Assembly (NCBI GenBank): GCA_947377625.1
Contig: CANCGR010000088.1
Location: 1-8,291, forward strand
From: Gammaproteobacteria bacterium
GTDB taxonomy: Bacteria; Pseudomonadota; Gammaproteobacteria; Pseudomonadales; Pseudohongiellaceae
Direction: 5' to 3'
DNA: 8,291 nucleotides
Position numbers and translations under genes: made by a program. This document shows positions 1 through 6,588 of the stretch, in pieces; the first letter of the stretch is position 1, and each line of letters opens with the position of its first letter. The notes beneath the pieces are model-generated. The model was not told the DNA's origin. It saw only the letters and a list, made by a program, of their open reading frames with translations, and searched no databases.

Positions 1-2
1 CC

Positions 3-41
3 GAGCACCCGTTCATGAGTTCGTACTATTCGCTTATTTAA
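3..41 (+). CDS. Possible C-terminal tail of a gene entering from the left (partial)
   Basis: One plus-strand frame is open from the window edge and ends at TAA (39-41). It would encode the last 12 residues, EHPFMSSYYSLI, of a rightward gene. A palindrome begins at the next base (42-58), as a terminator or 3'-end structure might. The piece is too short to recognise a family. A second frame is open to base 52, so the choice is a guess based on the palindrome's position. If real, this gene converges on the diguanylate cyclase gene, with the repeat element between the two 3' ends. Confidence 0.25.
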   Translation, partial: EHPFMSSYYSLI

Positions 42-58
42 TGCAGTTTTAAACTGCA
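42..58. repeat. Short perfect palindrome, possible 3'-end hairpin
   Basis: TGCAGTTT and AAACTGCA are perfect 8-bp inverted arms around a single T. As RNA this would form a short stem after opening of the central A/T pairs. It is not GC-rich and no separate U-run follows, so it is a weak intrinsic-terminator candidate. A dimeric-protein operator is an alternative. It directly follows the possible stop codon at 39-41. Confidence 0.4.
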
Positions 59-71
59 CTCGAAAGAGGGA

Positions 72-180
72 TTCGCCATGAAGATGAAGGGGACGTCTTC
101 GGCCATGGATGGCCGAAGATAGCCAACAGGGACGTACTCGTGGCGGTCCCCGTAATCTTTATGGCGAAGACCGACAGCGA
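72..180. repeat. Large imperfect inverted-repeat element (REP/BIME- or MITE-like)
   Basis: The outer arms are TTCGCCATGAAGAT (72-85) and ATCTTTATGGCGAA (155-168), which pair with a single G-T wobble. Next inside come GGGGAC (89-94) and GTCCCC (146-151), and further in a 24-bp palindrome (96-119). GGGACGT also occurs twice directly (90-96 and 129-135). The whole segment could form one long, branched imperfect hairpin. The right flank (154-180) recurs inverted at 8265-8291 with 2 mismatches in 27, which marks this as a dispersed repeat. No open reading frame or transposase is present, so it is a non-autonomous intergenic repeat. It lies 31 nt downstream of the diguanylate cyclase stop codon, between what may be convergent genes. 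Possible roles are transcription termination or mRNA 3'-end protection. Confidence 0.85.
96..119. repeat. 24-bp near-perfect palindrome at the core of the repeat element
   Basis: TCTTCGGCCAT (96-106) and ATGGCCGAAGA (109-119) are perfect 11-bp inverted arms separated by GG. The G/C-rich stem would be a stable hairpin tip in RNA from either strand. It has no trailing T-run on either side, so it is not a textbook intrinsic terminator. It is nested within the larger inverted repeat rather than standing alone. Confidence 0.85.
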
Positions 181-211
181 TGAACTGAGTTCTTAAAACC
201 CAAAGAAAAAA

Positions 212-1453
212 TCAAGAAGCTTTCAAATGCAACTCAAGCTCAGCGTAATTGGCCGCAACCTCAGGCGCCACCTGCGGCACATCCTCCCGCACTACCATGC
301 AATTCCTGCCACGCCCCTTCGCCTCATACAACGCCTTGTCAGCCTCATTGATCATGCGGTTGAAATCCAGCACCGGCGACTTCGGCAACACTGACACCAA
401 GCCAATGCTCGCCGTCAAACAAGGCGACACCGTTGACCCCGCATGCTTGATCTGTGCTTCCGCCAGCTTCTGGCGAAACTGCTGCATGATGCGTTCAGCC
501 TGCGCCGTGCTGCAATTGGGCAGCAACACTGCGAACTCCTCGCCCCCGTAGCGCGCCACCAGATCCAGCGGCCGCTGACCAACTTTGCGCAATATGCGGC
601 CCACTTCCGCCAGACACTGGTCGCCTTTGATATGGCCATGGGTGTCGTTGTACCTTTTGAAAAAATCGATATCGATCACTGCCAGCGCGATGCGTTGCTG
701 TTCGCGATTGCAATGCGACCACGTGCGCGACATGTGATCCATCAGCGCGCGACGATTCCACAAGCCGGTCAGCTGGTCATGGTTGGCCTGGAACTTGAGT
801 TCCCACTCCATCAGAAAACGTTGACGTTCGTTGTATTCCAGATTGTAGGCCGCCAGTGCCGCCACGACGTTCGCCATCAGCAATATCATCACCGGATACA
901 AGACCTTGGCTTCGAAGCCGCCTGCACCAACCACTGCAGCCACCAGATTGCACAAAAACAACAAGCCGCTGATGACGATGGCGTGCCAGAAGCGCAAGCC
1001 AAAACAGAAGTAAATGAAAAAGGTCAGACAGGCGTAAATGACCAGCGGCGTCTGCAGACCATCACGCACGCCGAACCATTGATTTTCCACGAACGCGATC
1101 GGGCCGCAGTTCAAGGCTACTGCAATGCTCAGCGGCTCCAGCCAGCGCTCAGGCAAATGCCCGTAGCAAACGCCGATCATGGCGAACATCAGTGTGCCAC
1201 TGATCAGCGAGCGCACCGGCACCATGAAGTTGGAAAATCCGAGGCCGTTGCTGAAAAAATCGATGACCAGAAACGTGAGGCCAAACAAACACATCAGGAT
1301 CAAGCTCAACCGTAGTTGACGTGCGCGCTCATGCGACAGCGACAGACGAAAATCCTGTTCCAGCAGCGCATCGTCAAAGCGCAGCGCGCTGAAGCCCTGG
1401 TTGAGCTGCATTCTGTATGCTGATTCTTCTCTTGAAAAATGATGGTGCTTCAA
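212..1453 (-). CDS. Membrane-bound GGDEF diguanylate cyclase
   Basis: This 413-residue protein should make the second messenger c-di-GMP from two GTP at the inner membrane. After a ~45-residue cytoplasmic N-terminus come about six hydrophobic helices (near 47-66, 76-97, 104-123, 132-152, 155-178, 182-205). The GGDEF domain spans about 224-388. The signature is GGEEF (303-307), with the metal-binding region DIDFFK at 261-266. An RxxD inhibitory site (R294-D297) lies five residues before the signature, so product feedback inhibition is likely. There is no receiver, PAS or EAL domain; the six-helix region is a sensor of unknown ligand. The start chosen is TTG at 1453, because GAGGGG lies 8 nt upstream of it. 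An in-frame ATG at 1411 (Met15) lacks a good ribosome site and would give 399 residues. The gene lies 177 nt downstream of hybrid kinase B on the same strand. Confidence 0.95.
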   Translation of the reverse strand: MKHHHFSREESAYRMQLNQGFSALRFDDALLEQDFRLSLSHERARQLRLSLILMCLFGLTFLVIDFFSNGLGFSNFMVPVRSLISGTLMFAMIGVCYGHLPERWLEPLSIAVALNCGPIAFVENQWFGVRDGLQTPLVIYACLTFFIYFCFGLRFWHAIVISGLLFLCNLVAAVVGAGGFEAKVLYPVMILLMANVVAALAAYNLEYNERQRFLMEWELKFQANHDQLTGLWNRRALMDHMSRTWSHCNREQQRIALAVIDIDFFKRYNDTHGHIKGDQCLAEVGRILRKVGQRPLDLVARYGGEEFAVLLPNCSTAQAERIMQQFRQKLAEAQIKHAGSTVSPCLTASIGLVSVLPKSPVLDFNRMINEADKALYEAKGRGRNCMVVREDVPQVAPEVAANYAELELHLKAS

Positions 1454-1601
1454 GTGAGTAGCCCCTCGCCGACCCAGCGCTCAATCTGCGCCGGCATGGT
1501 TGCCAGCGTTTTTCCTGCGTGTTCTTGTGGGTATTAACGACAAAGGCCGGCTTCCACTTGAGCAGGAATGCAGCACGAACTGGCGGGGGAACTACGTGAA
1601 T

Positions 1602-1613
1602 TTACCGGGGTAA
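1602..1613. promoter_or_regulatory. Small dyad between kinase B and the cyclase, possible operator
   Basis: TTACC and GGTAA are inverted around GG, with GGGGAACTACGTG just to the left (1586-1598). The dyad starts 17 bases past the kinase B stop codon, in the 177-nt gap before the diguanylate cyclase. The gap is long enough to hold a separate promoter for the cyclase, but I see no convincing -35/-10 pair. The dyad could be an operator, or it could be chance. Confidence 0.2.
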
Positions 1614-1630
1614 TCCGCTGAAACGAGGAA

Positions 1631-3559
1631 TCAGGACGCGGCAAGGCCGCCTTTGAGTTCAGCTTCCACTTTTTGCAACAACACAGCCGGTTTGAACGGT
1701 TTGGCGAGGAAGTTGCCAGCCATCAGAATATTGGTCTCGGCAATATCTTCAATGTAACCGGAGATAAACAGGAAGCGGGCATTGGGTTTGCGCTCCAGCC
1801 ACAACTTCGAGAACTCTGGCCCGCTCAAGCCCGGCATTACCACGTCACTGACGATCAGATCGACATCAGCCAATGCTTCATTTTCCAGCACTTCTTCGGC
1901 GCTGCCGGCCTGACTGGCCTGGTAGCCGGCAAATTCCAGCACGCGCACGATCAAGCCGCGCACGTTGGCATCATCATCCACCACCAGAATGCGGCCACGC
2001 TTGCCACCGGTATCGGCACTTGCCGCTGTTTGCTGCTGCGGCTTCGATTCTTCTTCGACACTGGGCAGAAAAATATGGAACACCGTGCCGTGCCCCACAC
2101 TGGTCTCTACCTGTATGCCACCTTTCACCTGCGCCACCATGCCGTAAACCACCGCCAGCCCGAGGCCCGAACCCTGGCCCTGCGCCTTGGTGGTGAAGAA
2201 GGGTTCAAAAATGCGCTCAAGCACTTGGCGACTCATGCCAATGCCTTCGTCATGAATGGTGAGCTGCAGATAGTCACCGTTTTCAATCTGCACTGGCGTA
2301 AAACTTTCCCAACCCGGTCGCACCGGCAGTGGTGCATCGGTCTTGGTGAAATCACTGGTTTCGATGCGCAGCTTGCCACCCTGGGGCATCGCATGACGCG
2401 CATTGACTGATACGTTAAGAATAATCTGTTCAAGCTGGGTCGGGTCTTCCTTGATAAGGCAGGTGGCACGCAAACCCGTTTCCAGCGCAATGTCTTCACC
2501 GAGTGTGCGCTGCATGATGGGCCGCAGTTGCTCCAGCATGGTGTTGGCATTGAGCACTTCCGGCACAATTTTCTGGCGACGGCTGAACGTGAGCAGCTGA
2601 CGGGTCAACGCAGCGGCTTTCTCGGCCGACTTGTCGATCAACTCCAGATGGCGTCCGCGACCCAGCAATTGCGGCATTTCCTGCGCCAACACATCACACG
2701 AGCCTTTGATCACGGTGAGAATATTGTTGAAGTCATGGGCGATGCCGCCGGCCAGCATGCCGGCCGTTTCCATGCGCTGCGACAAGCGCAGCTGTTCGCT
2801 CAAATGCCGCAACTCACTGACATTGCGATGCGCGGCAGCGAAGGCAATGACTTCGCCTTGTTTGTTTCTCAGCGGAAAAACGAGTACGGAGACCTGAACC
2901 TGATGCCCATCCTTGTGCCTGGACTGTCCGGTGGCCAGTCTTACCGCATCACCTTGCAACAGTCTGGCAAACATTTCCGGTTCTACTACGCTGTAGTTGT
3001 TGGCCGCGATAAATGAGGCATGGCGACCAATCGCCTCTTCCATGGTGTAGCCATACAAACGCTCTGCCCCTTTGCTCCAAAACTCAATGAAGCCATTGAT
3101 GCTGGTCCGGAAAATTGCATCTTCCGACGTGTTGATGATGGCGGCCATCTGTTCAAGGAACAGCTCGTTGTGTTTCTTGACTGTGATGTTCTCCAGCATC
3201 ACCAGACGATGCACCACCTCACCGCTGTCTTCACGCAGTGGCTCGGAGCGCCCCTTGAACCAGAACAGTTCACCGTTTCTGGCGACATAGCGCTTTTCAA
3301 AACTGAGCACCACGTTGCTCTGTTTGGCGTGGTTGAACAGGACATTGGTCATGACCATGTCTTTGTGATAAGTGAAGTCGTCAACCGACAGACCCACCAT
3401 TTCATCGCGGCTATAGCCCAGCAAATCGCAAAAAATCTGGCTGACATCCACAACAATTTTTTGTGGAGACACAATGACGAACGCAATGCCGCTTTGGTCG
3501 AACAAATGGCCAATGGCCGCGCTGGCCCACAAACCCTTGATGGTGAGCTGCTCACTCAT
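1631..3559 (-). CDS. Soluble PAS-PAS hybrid histidine kinase (kinase B)
   Basis: This 642-residue protein has two PAS domains (about 15-128 and 136-250), a HisKA dimerisation domain (about 256-325), an ATPase domain (about 370-500), a Q/A-rich linker and a receiver (about 522-637). Visible catalytic parts are the phosphorylated His275 in AHDFNN, N-box Asn386, G1 box DEGIGM (437-442), FEPFFTTK (451-458) and the G2 stretch beginning GSGLGL at 463. The receiver has the acidic cluster D528-D530, phospho-acceptor Asp572, Ser600 and Lys620. There is no membrane helix or DNA-binding domain, so it should sense a cytoplasmic cue. The layout resembles CckA-type hybrids with an HDFNN H-box. The first residues align with kinase A without gaps, which supports the start. 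Its ATG overlaps the kinase A stop codon in ATGA and has no clear Shine-Dalgarno, so translation is probably coupled. The partner protein is unknown. Confidence 0.95.
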   Translation of the reverse strand: MSEQLTIKGLWASAAIGHLFDQSGIAFVIVSPQKIVVDVSQIFCDLLGYSRDEMVGLSVDDFTYHKDMVMTNVLFNHAKQSNVVLSFEKRYVARNGELFWFKGRSEPLREDSGEVVHRLVMLENITVKKHNELFLEQMAAIINTSEDAIFRTSINGFIEFWSKGAERLYGYTMEEAIGRHASFIAANNYSVVEPEMFARLLQGDAVRLATGQSRHKDGHQVQVSVLVFPLRNKQGEVIAFAAAHRNVSELRHLSEQLRLSQRMETAGMLAGGIAHDFNNILTVIKGSCDVLAQEMPQLLGRGRHLELIDKSAEKAAALTRQLLTFSRRQKIVPEVLNANTMLEQLRPIMQRTLGEDIALETGLRATCLIKEDPTQLEQIILNVSVNARHAMPQGGKLRIETSDFTKTDAPLPVRPGWESFTPVQIENGDYLQLTIHDEGIGMSRQVLERIFEPFFTTKAQGQGSGLGLAVVYGMVAQVKGGIQVETSVGHGTVFHIFLPSVEEESKPQQQTAASADTGGKRGRILVVDDDANVRGLIVRVLEFAGYQASQAGSAEEVLENEALADVDLIVSDVVMPGLSGPEFSKLWLERKPNARFLFISGYIEDIAETNILMAGNFLAKPFKPAVLLQKVEAELKGGLAAS

Positions 3560-5487
3560 GGCATTGGTCGTCCATGCCTCAAGCCAAGTTGCTGCTCGAT
3601 GCGATCAATCAGTTCATCGGGCTTGAAGGGTTTGAGCAACAGGCTGTTTTTGCTGAACTGGTCAGGAAACCGCGATTCATCGAAGTAACCCGACATGAAC
3701 AGGAAGTTTGCCGCCGGATGGTGTTGCAGCCATATTTTTGCAAATTCAGGCCCATTCATTTTGGGCATGACCACATCGGAAAGAATGAGGTCCACGACCG
3801 GCTGCGGTTGCATTTCCAGTACTTCGCAGGGATTGCCGGCCTCTGTCACTTCGAATCCGGCCGCCACCAACATCTCCACAATCAACGACCTGACATCCGC
3901 ATCGTCTTCAATGATGAGTATGCTGCCCTTGCTGCGTTTGACTACCACCGGTTGCACACTGCGCACCGGGTCTTCGCTGCCGTAGCTTACCGGCAAAAAT
4001 ATCTGGAAGCTGCTGCCATGGCCTGGCCTGCTTTCCACATTGATGGCACCGCCGCTTTGCAGCACGATGCCATAAACCACCGCCAGACCCAGCCCGGTGC
4101 CCTCGCCTTTGGGCTTGGTGGTGAAGAATGGCTCGAAGATGCGGGCCAGCACTTGCGAGTCCATGCCGGTGCCATTGTCCTTCACGGTGACTCTGACGAA
4201 GTGGCCCTTGTACAGCGGCAACGGGTAGAGCTCACAGGGGCTTGCCACCGGCAGCGGCACTGTGCCGCGGTAATCCACATCGTCAACCGCGACGGCGATA
4301 GTGCCGCCCATCGGCAACGCATAACGCGCATTGATGCACAGATTGAGCACGATCTGCTCAAACTGGGTCGGGTCTTCCAGAATTTTGCAGCTTGAATGGA
4401 ATTCAACATGCAGCTCGATTTTTTCGCCGAGCGTGCGCAGCAGCATCGGCATGAATTCCTGCAGTAATTCCACTGGATTGATCAGTTGCGGTTTGATTGG
4501 TTGTTTGCGGCTGAACGCCAGCAATTGCCGGGTCAGCCGGCTGGCCTTGTCGGCCGAACGATCAATCAGTTCCAGATATTGCTGCAGCGGCGAGGCGGCA
4601 GGAATGTCGCGCACCAGACCGCAACAAGCGCCCTGGATCACGGTAAGAATATTGTTGAAGTCGTGGGCGATGCCACCGGCCAACAGCCCGGCTGTCTCCA
4701 TGCGCTGCGAGTGCCTGAGCTGCTCTTCCAGCAACTTGAGCTCGCCGACATCTCGATGCACACCGGCAAACGCCACGGTGGTGCCGGTTTCGTCAGTCAA
4801 CGGGCACAGCTGCACCGACACATTGATCAGATGCCCGTCCTTGTGCCGGGTAAGACCAAAAGGATCCGAGACAACCTCGCCACGCATCAAGCGCAGCGGT
4901 ACATCGCGAATTTTGGATTCCTCATTGTTCACTACCAGAAAATTGGGGTGCGTATTGAGCACTTCTTCCGCGCTATAGCCATAGAGCTGCTCCGCGCCCC
5001 GGCTCCAGTACTGGATGACGCCCTGCGTGGTCATGCGAAAAATGGCATCGTCTGATTGCTCAACGATGGCTGCCATCTGCTCAAGCTGCAGCTCGTTCTC
5101 TTTTTCACTGGTACAGTTTTCCACCATAACGACACGGTGAATCACCTCACCATTGTCATCCAGCACACCGGCACTACGAACTTTGACCCAGATGCTGCCG
5201 CCACTTTTGGTGAGGTAGCGTTTTTCATACTGATGGGTGTCTTCTGCCGACGCGTGATTGGCAAAACTGTACTTGGTCATGTCCCGGTCTTCGGGATGGG
5301 TGATTTCAATCACGGTCTTGCCGAGCAATTCTTCGAGCGTATAGCCCAGCAATTTGCAGAACGTGGAATTGGCATCAAGAATGATGCCGCCCACACTCAC
5401 CAGGTTAAAACCCAGATCGCTGGCATCGAACAGCCGCGTCACCGAGACACTGGTCCAAAGCTCACTTATTTGAGGGTGGGTACTCAT
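3556..5487 (-). CDS. Soluble PAS-PAS hybrid histidine kinase (kinase A), paralog of kinase B
   Basis: This 643-residue protein is built like its downstream neighbour: PAS (about 15-128), PAS (136-250), HisKA (256-325), ATPase (370-500) and receiver (522-637). His275 in AHDFNN is the predicted autophosphorylation site. Asn386, DNGTGM (437-442), FEPFFTTK (451-458) and the G2 stretch beginning GTGLGL at 463 complete the ATP site. The receiver has E527/D528/D529, phospho-acceptor Asp571, Ser599 and Lys619. His275, Asn386 and Asp437 fall at the same residue numbers as in kinase B, and no net indel occurs until the linker before the receiver. The pair therefore arose by tandem duplication. No membrane segment or output domain is present. 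The start is supported by the match to kinase B's N-terminus, although no strong ribosome site precedes it. The sulfurtransferase stop codon lies 154 nt upstream on the same strand. Confidence 0.95.
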   Translation of the reverse strand: MSTHPQISELWTSVSVTRLFDASDLGFNLVSVGGIILDANSTFCKLLGYTLEELLGKTVIEITHPEDRDMTKYSFANHASAEDTHQYEKRYLTKSGGSIWVKVRSAGVLDDNGEVIHRVVMVENCTSEKENELQLEQMAAIVEQSDDAIFRMTTQGVIQYWSRGAEQLYGYSAEEVLNTHPNFLVVNNEESKIRDVPLRLMRGEVVSDPFGLTRHKDGHLINVSVQLCPLTDETGTTVAFAGVHRDVGELKLLEEQLRHSQRMETAGLLAGGIAHDFNNILTVIQGACCGLVRDIPAASPLQQYLELIDRSADKASRLTRQLLAFSRKQPIKPQLINPVELLQEFMPMLLRTLGEKIELHVEFHSSCKILEDPTQFEQIVLNLCINARYALPMGGTIAVAVDDVDYRGTVPLPVASPCELYPLPLYKGHFVRVTVKDNGTGMDSQVLARIFEPFFTTKPKGEGTGLGLAVVYGIVLQSGGAINVESRPGHGSSFQIFLPVSYGSEDPVRSVQPVVVKRSKGSILIIEDDADVRSLIVEMLVAAGFEVTEAGNPCEVLEMQPQPVVDLILSDVVMPKMNGPEFAKIWLQHHPAANFLFMSGYFDESRFPDQFSKNSLLLKPFKPDELIDRIEQQLGLRHGRPMP

Positions 5488-5504
5488 GCTTGGTTCAAGT
5501 TCAT
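5484..5504 (-). other. Possible six-codon leader ORF coupled to kinase A
   Basis: ATG at 5504 opens a six-residue frame, MNLNQA, whose TGA overlaps the kinase A start codon as ATGA. Kinase A itself lacks a clear Shine-Dalgarno. Ribosomes finishing this mini-ORF could reinitiate on the kinase. The mini-ORF also lacks a strong ribosome site, so chance is quite possible. Confidence 0.2.
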
Positions 5505-5641
5505 CACTCTGGGATCAATGTCATTATGCTATAAGCTCCAGCCCAGCACTCAGGTATCGACCGGATACGGGAAATGCTGAAGTCCTGGAACAGCGACACG
5601 CCGCCACGCTTACCAACCAGATTGCTGCCTGCAAACACCCG

Positions 5642-6487
5642 CTAGTCCGGGTTGCCTGTCGCTATGGGCCGACCGGCGTCGGTGATCCATTCGCTCCAGG
5701 AACCTGCATAAAGCGCCGGCAGCGGCAGCCCGGCAGCCGCCATCGCCAGAATGTTGTGACAAGCCGTGATGCCCGAGCCGCAGTAACACACCACAGGTTT
5801 ACTGCTGCCGATAGCAAGGCCGAATTTTTCACGCAACGCCTGCGCGGAACGGAAGCGACCATCGGTTTGCAGATTCATGCTGAACGGTGAACAGTGAGCG
5901 CCGGGAATGTGACCCGCGACAGGATCAATCGGCTCCACCTCGCCTTTGAAACGCGGCAACTCACGAGCATCCAGCAACAACTGCCTGGCGCCATCGACCT
6001 CACTGGCCAGCAACAGTTGCACGAGTGCCGTGCTGCTTGAATAGTGATCAGTGGCGGCAGCAACCGCAGCCGGCAACGCTTGCGTCACCGGCAAACCCGC
6101 CGCCGACCACTCCTGCCAGCCACCATCGAGCACCGCCACTTTGTCGTGCCCTATCCATTTGAGCATCCACCACATGCGTGACGAGCTGGCGCCACCGCCA
6201 TCGTCATAGAGCACCACCAGGCTGTCGGGGCTGATGCCCAAACTGCACACGGTAGCAATCCAGTCAGCACGCGCCGGCAACGGATGACGACTGGTCTTGC
6301 CGTCCACATGCGGTGCACTGAGCACACGGTTCACGTCGATAAAACGGGCGCCGGGCACATGGCCCTTGTCGTAAGCCAGTTGCCCGTGCGTTGGGTCCAT
6401 CAGTGCATAGCGACAATCAAACAAGCGCAGCGCCGGGTCAGACAAGTGCGCATGCAGTTCAGTGGCGGTTATCAAGGGATGCAACAT
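5642..6487 (-). CDS. sseA: Two-domain sulfurtransferase, 3-mercaptopyruvate type (SseA-like)
   Basis: This 281-residue protein has tandem rhodanese domains and should move sulfur from a donor such as 3-mercaptopyruvate to thiol acceptors or cyanide through a cysteine persulfide. The N-terminal domain (about 1-135) is the non-catalytic copy and has the usual VVLYDD...SSSRMWWML stretch in place of an active-site loop. The C-terminal domain (about 155-275) carries catalytic Cys236 in CGSGIT; CGSGxT is the mercaptopyruvate form, while thiosulfate rhodaneses usually have CRKGVT. Arg179 of the ARxxxRF motif is kept. The second substrate arginine of typical mercaptopyruvate enzymes (PEPR) is replaced here by EPID, so the true donor is uncertain. 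ATG at 6487 is preferred over the TTG one codon earlier because AAAGGAG lies 6 nt upstream of the ATG. No signal peptide is seen, so the enzyme is probably cytoplasmic. It diverges from the lipoprotein gene. Confidence 0.9.
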   Translation of the reverse strand: MLHPLITATELHAHLSDPALRLFDCRYALMDPTHGQLAYDKGHVPGARFIDVNRVLSAPHVDGKTSRHPLPARADWIATVCSLGISPDSLVVLYDDGGGASSSRMWWMLKWIGHDKVAVLDGGWQEWSAAGLPVTQALPAAVAAATDHYSSSTALVQLLLASEVDGARQLLLDARELPRFKGEVEPIDPVAGHIPGAHCSPFSMNLQTDGRFRSAQALREKFGLAIGSSKPVVCYCGSGITACHNILAMAAAGLPLPALYAGSWSEWITDAGRPIATGNPD

Positions 6488-6493
6488 CAAATA

Positions 6494-6500
6494 CTCCTTT
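6494..6500 (-). promoter_or_regulatory. Ribosome binding site that sets the sulfurtransferase start
   Basis: AAAGGAG on the minus strand lies 6 nt before the ATG at 6487, which is good spacing. It lies only 3 nt before the alternative TTG at 6490, so the ATG is the better start. Confidence 0.75.
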
Positions 6501-6508
6501 GCCAGATT

Positions 6509-6537
6509 TTGAATTCCACAAGCGAACAGTTTATAAG
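6509..6537 (+). promoter_or_regulatory. Sigma-70-type promoter for the lipoprotein gene
   Basis: TTGAAT (6509-6514) and TATAAG (6532-6537) are separated by exactly 17 bp. They match the sigma-70 consensus hexamers at 4 and 5 of 6 positions. Transcription would start near 6544, leaving a leader of about 45 nt with GAGGA (6576-6580) 8 nt before the ATG at 6589. The promoter lies in the 101-nt gap shared with the divergent sulfurtransferase gene, whose own promoter must overlap this stretch, so the two may be co-regulated. Confidence 0.55.
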
Positions 6538-6588
6538 GAATACTCTACACTCGCCTGTCTGAAGCAACCATCCTCGAGGACAATAACA

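Noticed and set aside
443..1315. Long plus-strand open frame (290 codons) opposite the diguanylate cyclase
   Set aside because: It lies wholly antisense to a gene with clear GGEEF and membrane helices; its translation is rich in His, Gln and Arg, with no recognisable domain.
1500..1570. Possible sigma-54 promoter in the gap before the cyclase
   Set aside because: A TGG...TTTG pattern is present on the minus strand, but the GG to GC spacing does not fit the -24/-12 consensus.
3574..5055. Two long plus-strand open frames opposite kinase A (3574-4395 and 4486-5055)
   Set aside because: Antisense shadows of conserved kinase coding sequence, with low-complexity His/Gln-rich translations and no motifs.
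6391..6588. Upstream extension of the lipoprotein frame to an ATG at 6391
   Set aside because: It would overlap the divergent sulfurtransferase and its ribosome site and bury the lipobox signal; ATG 6589 has a good ribosome site and makes the signal peptide N-terminal.
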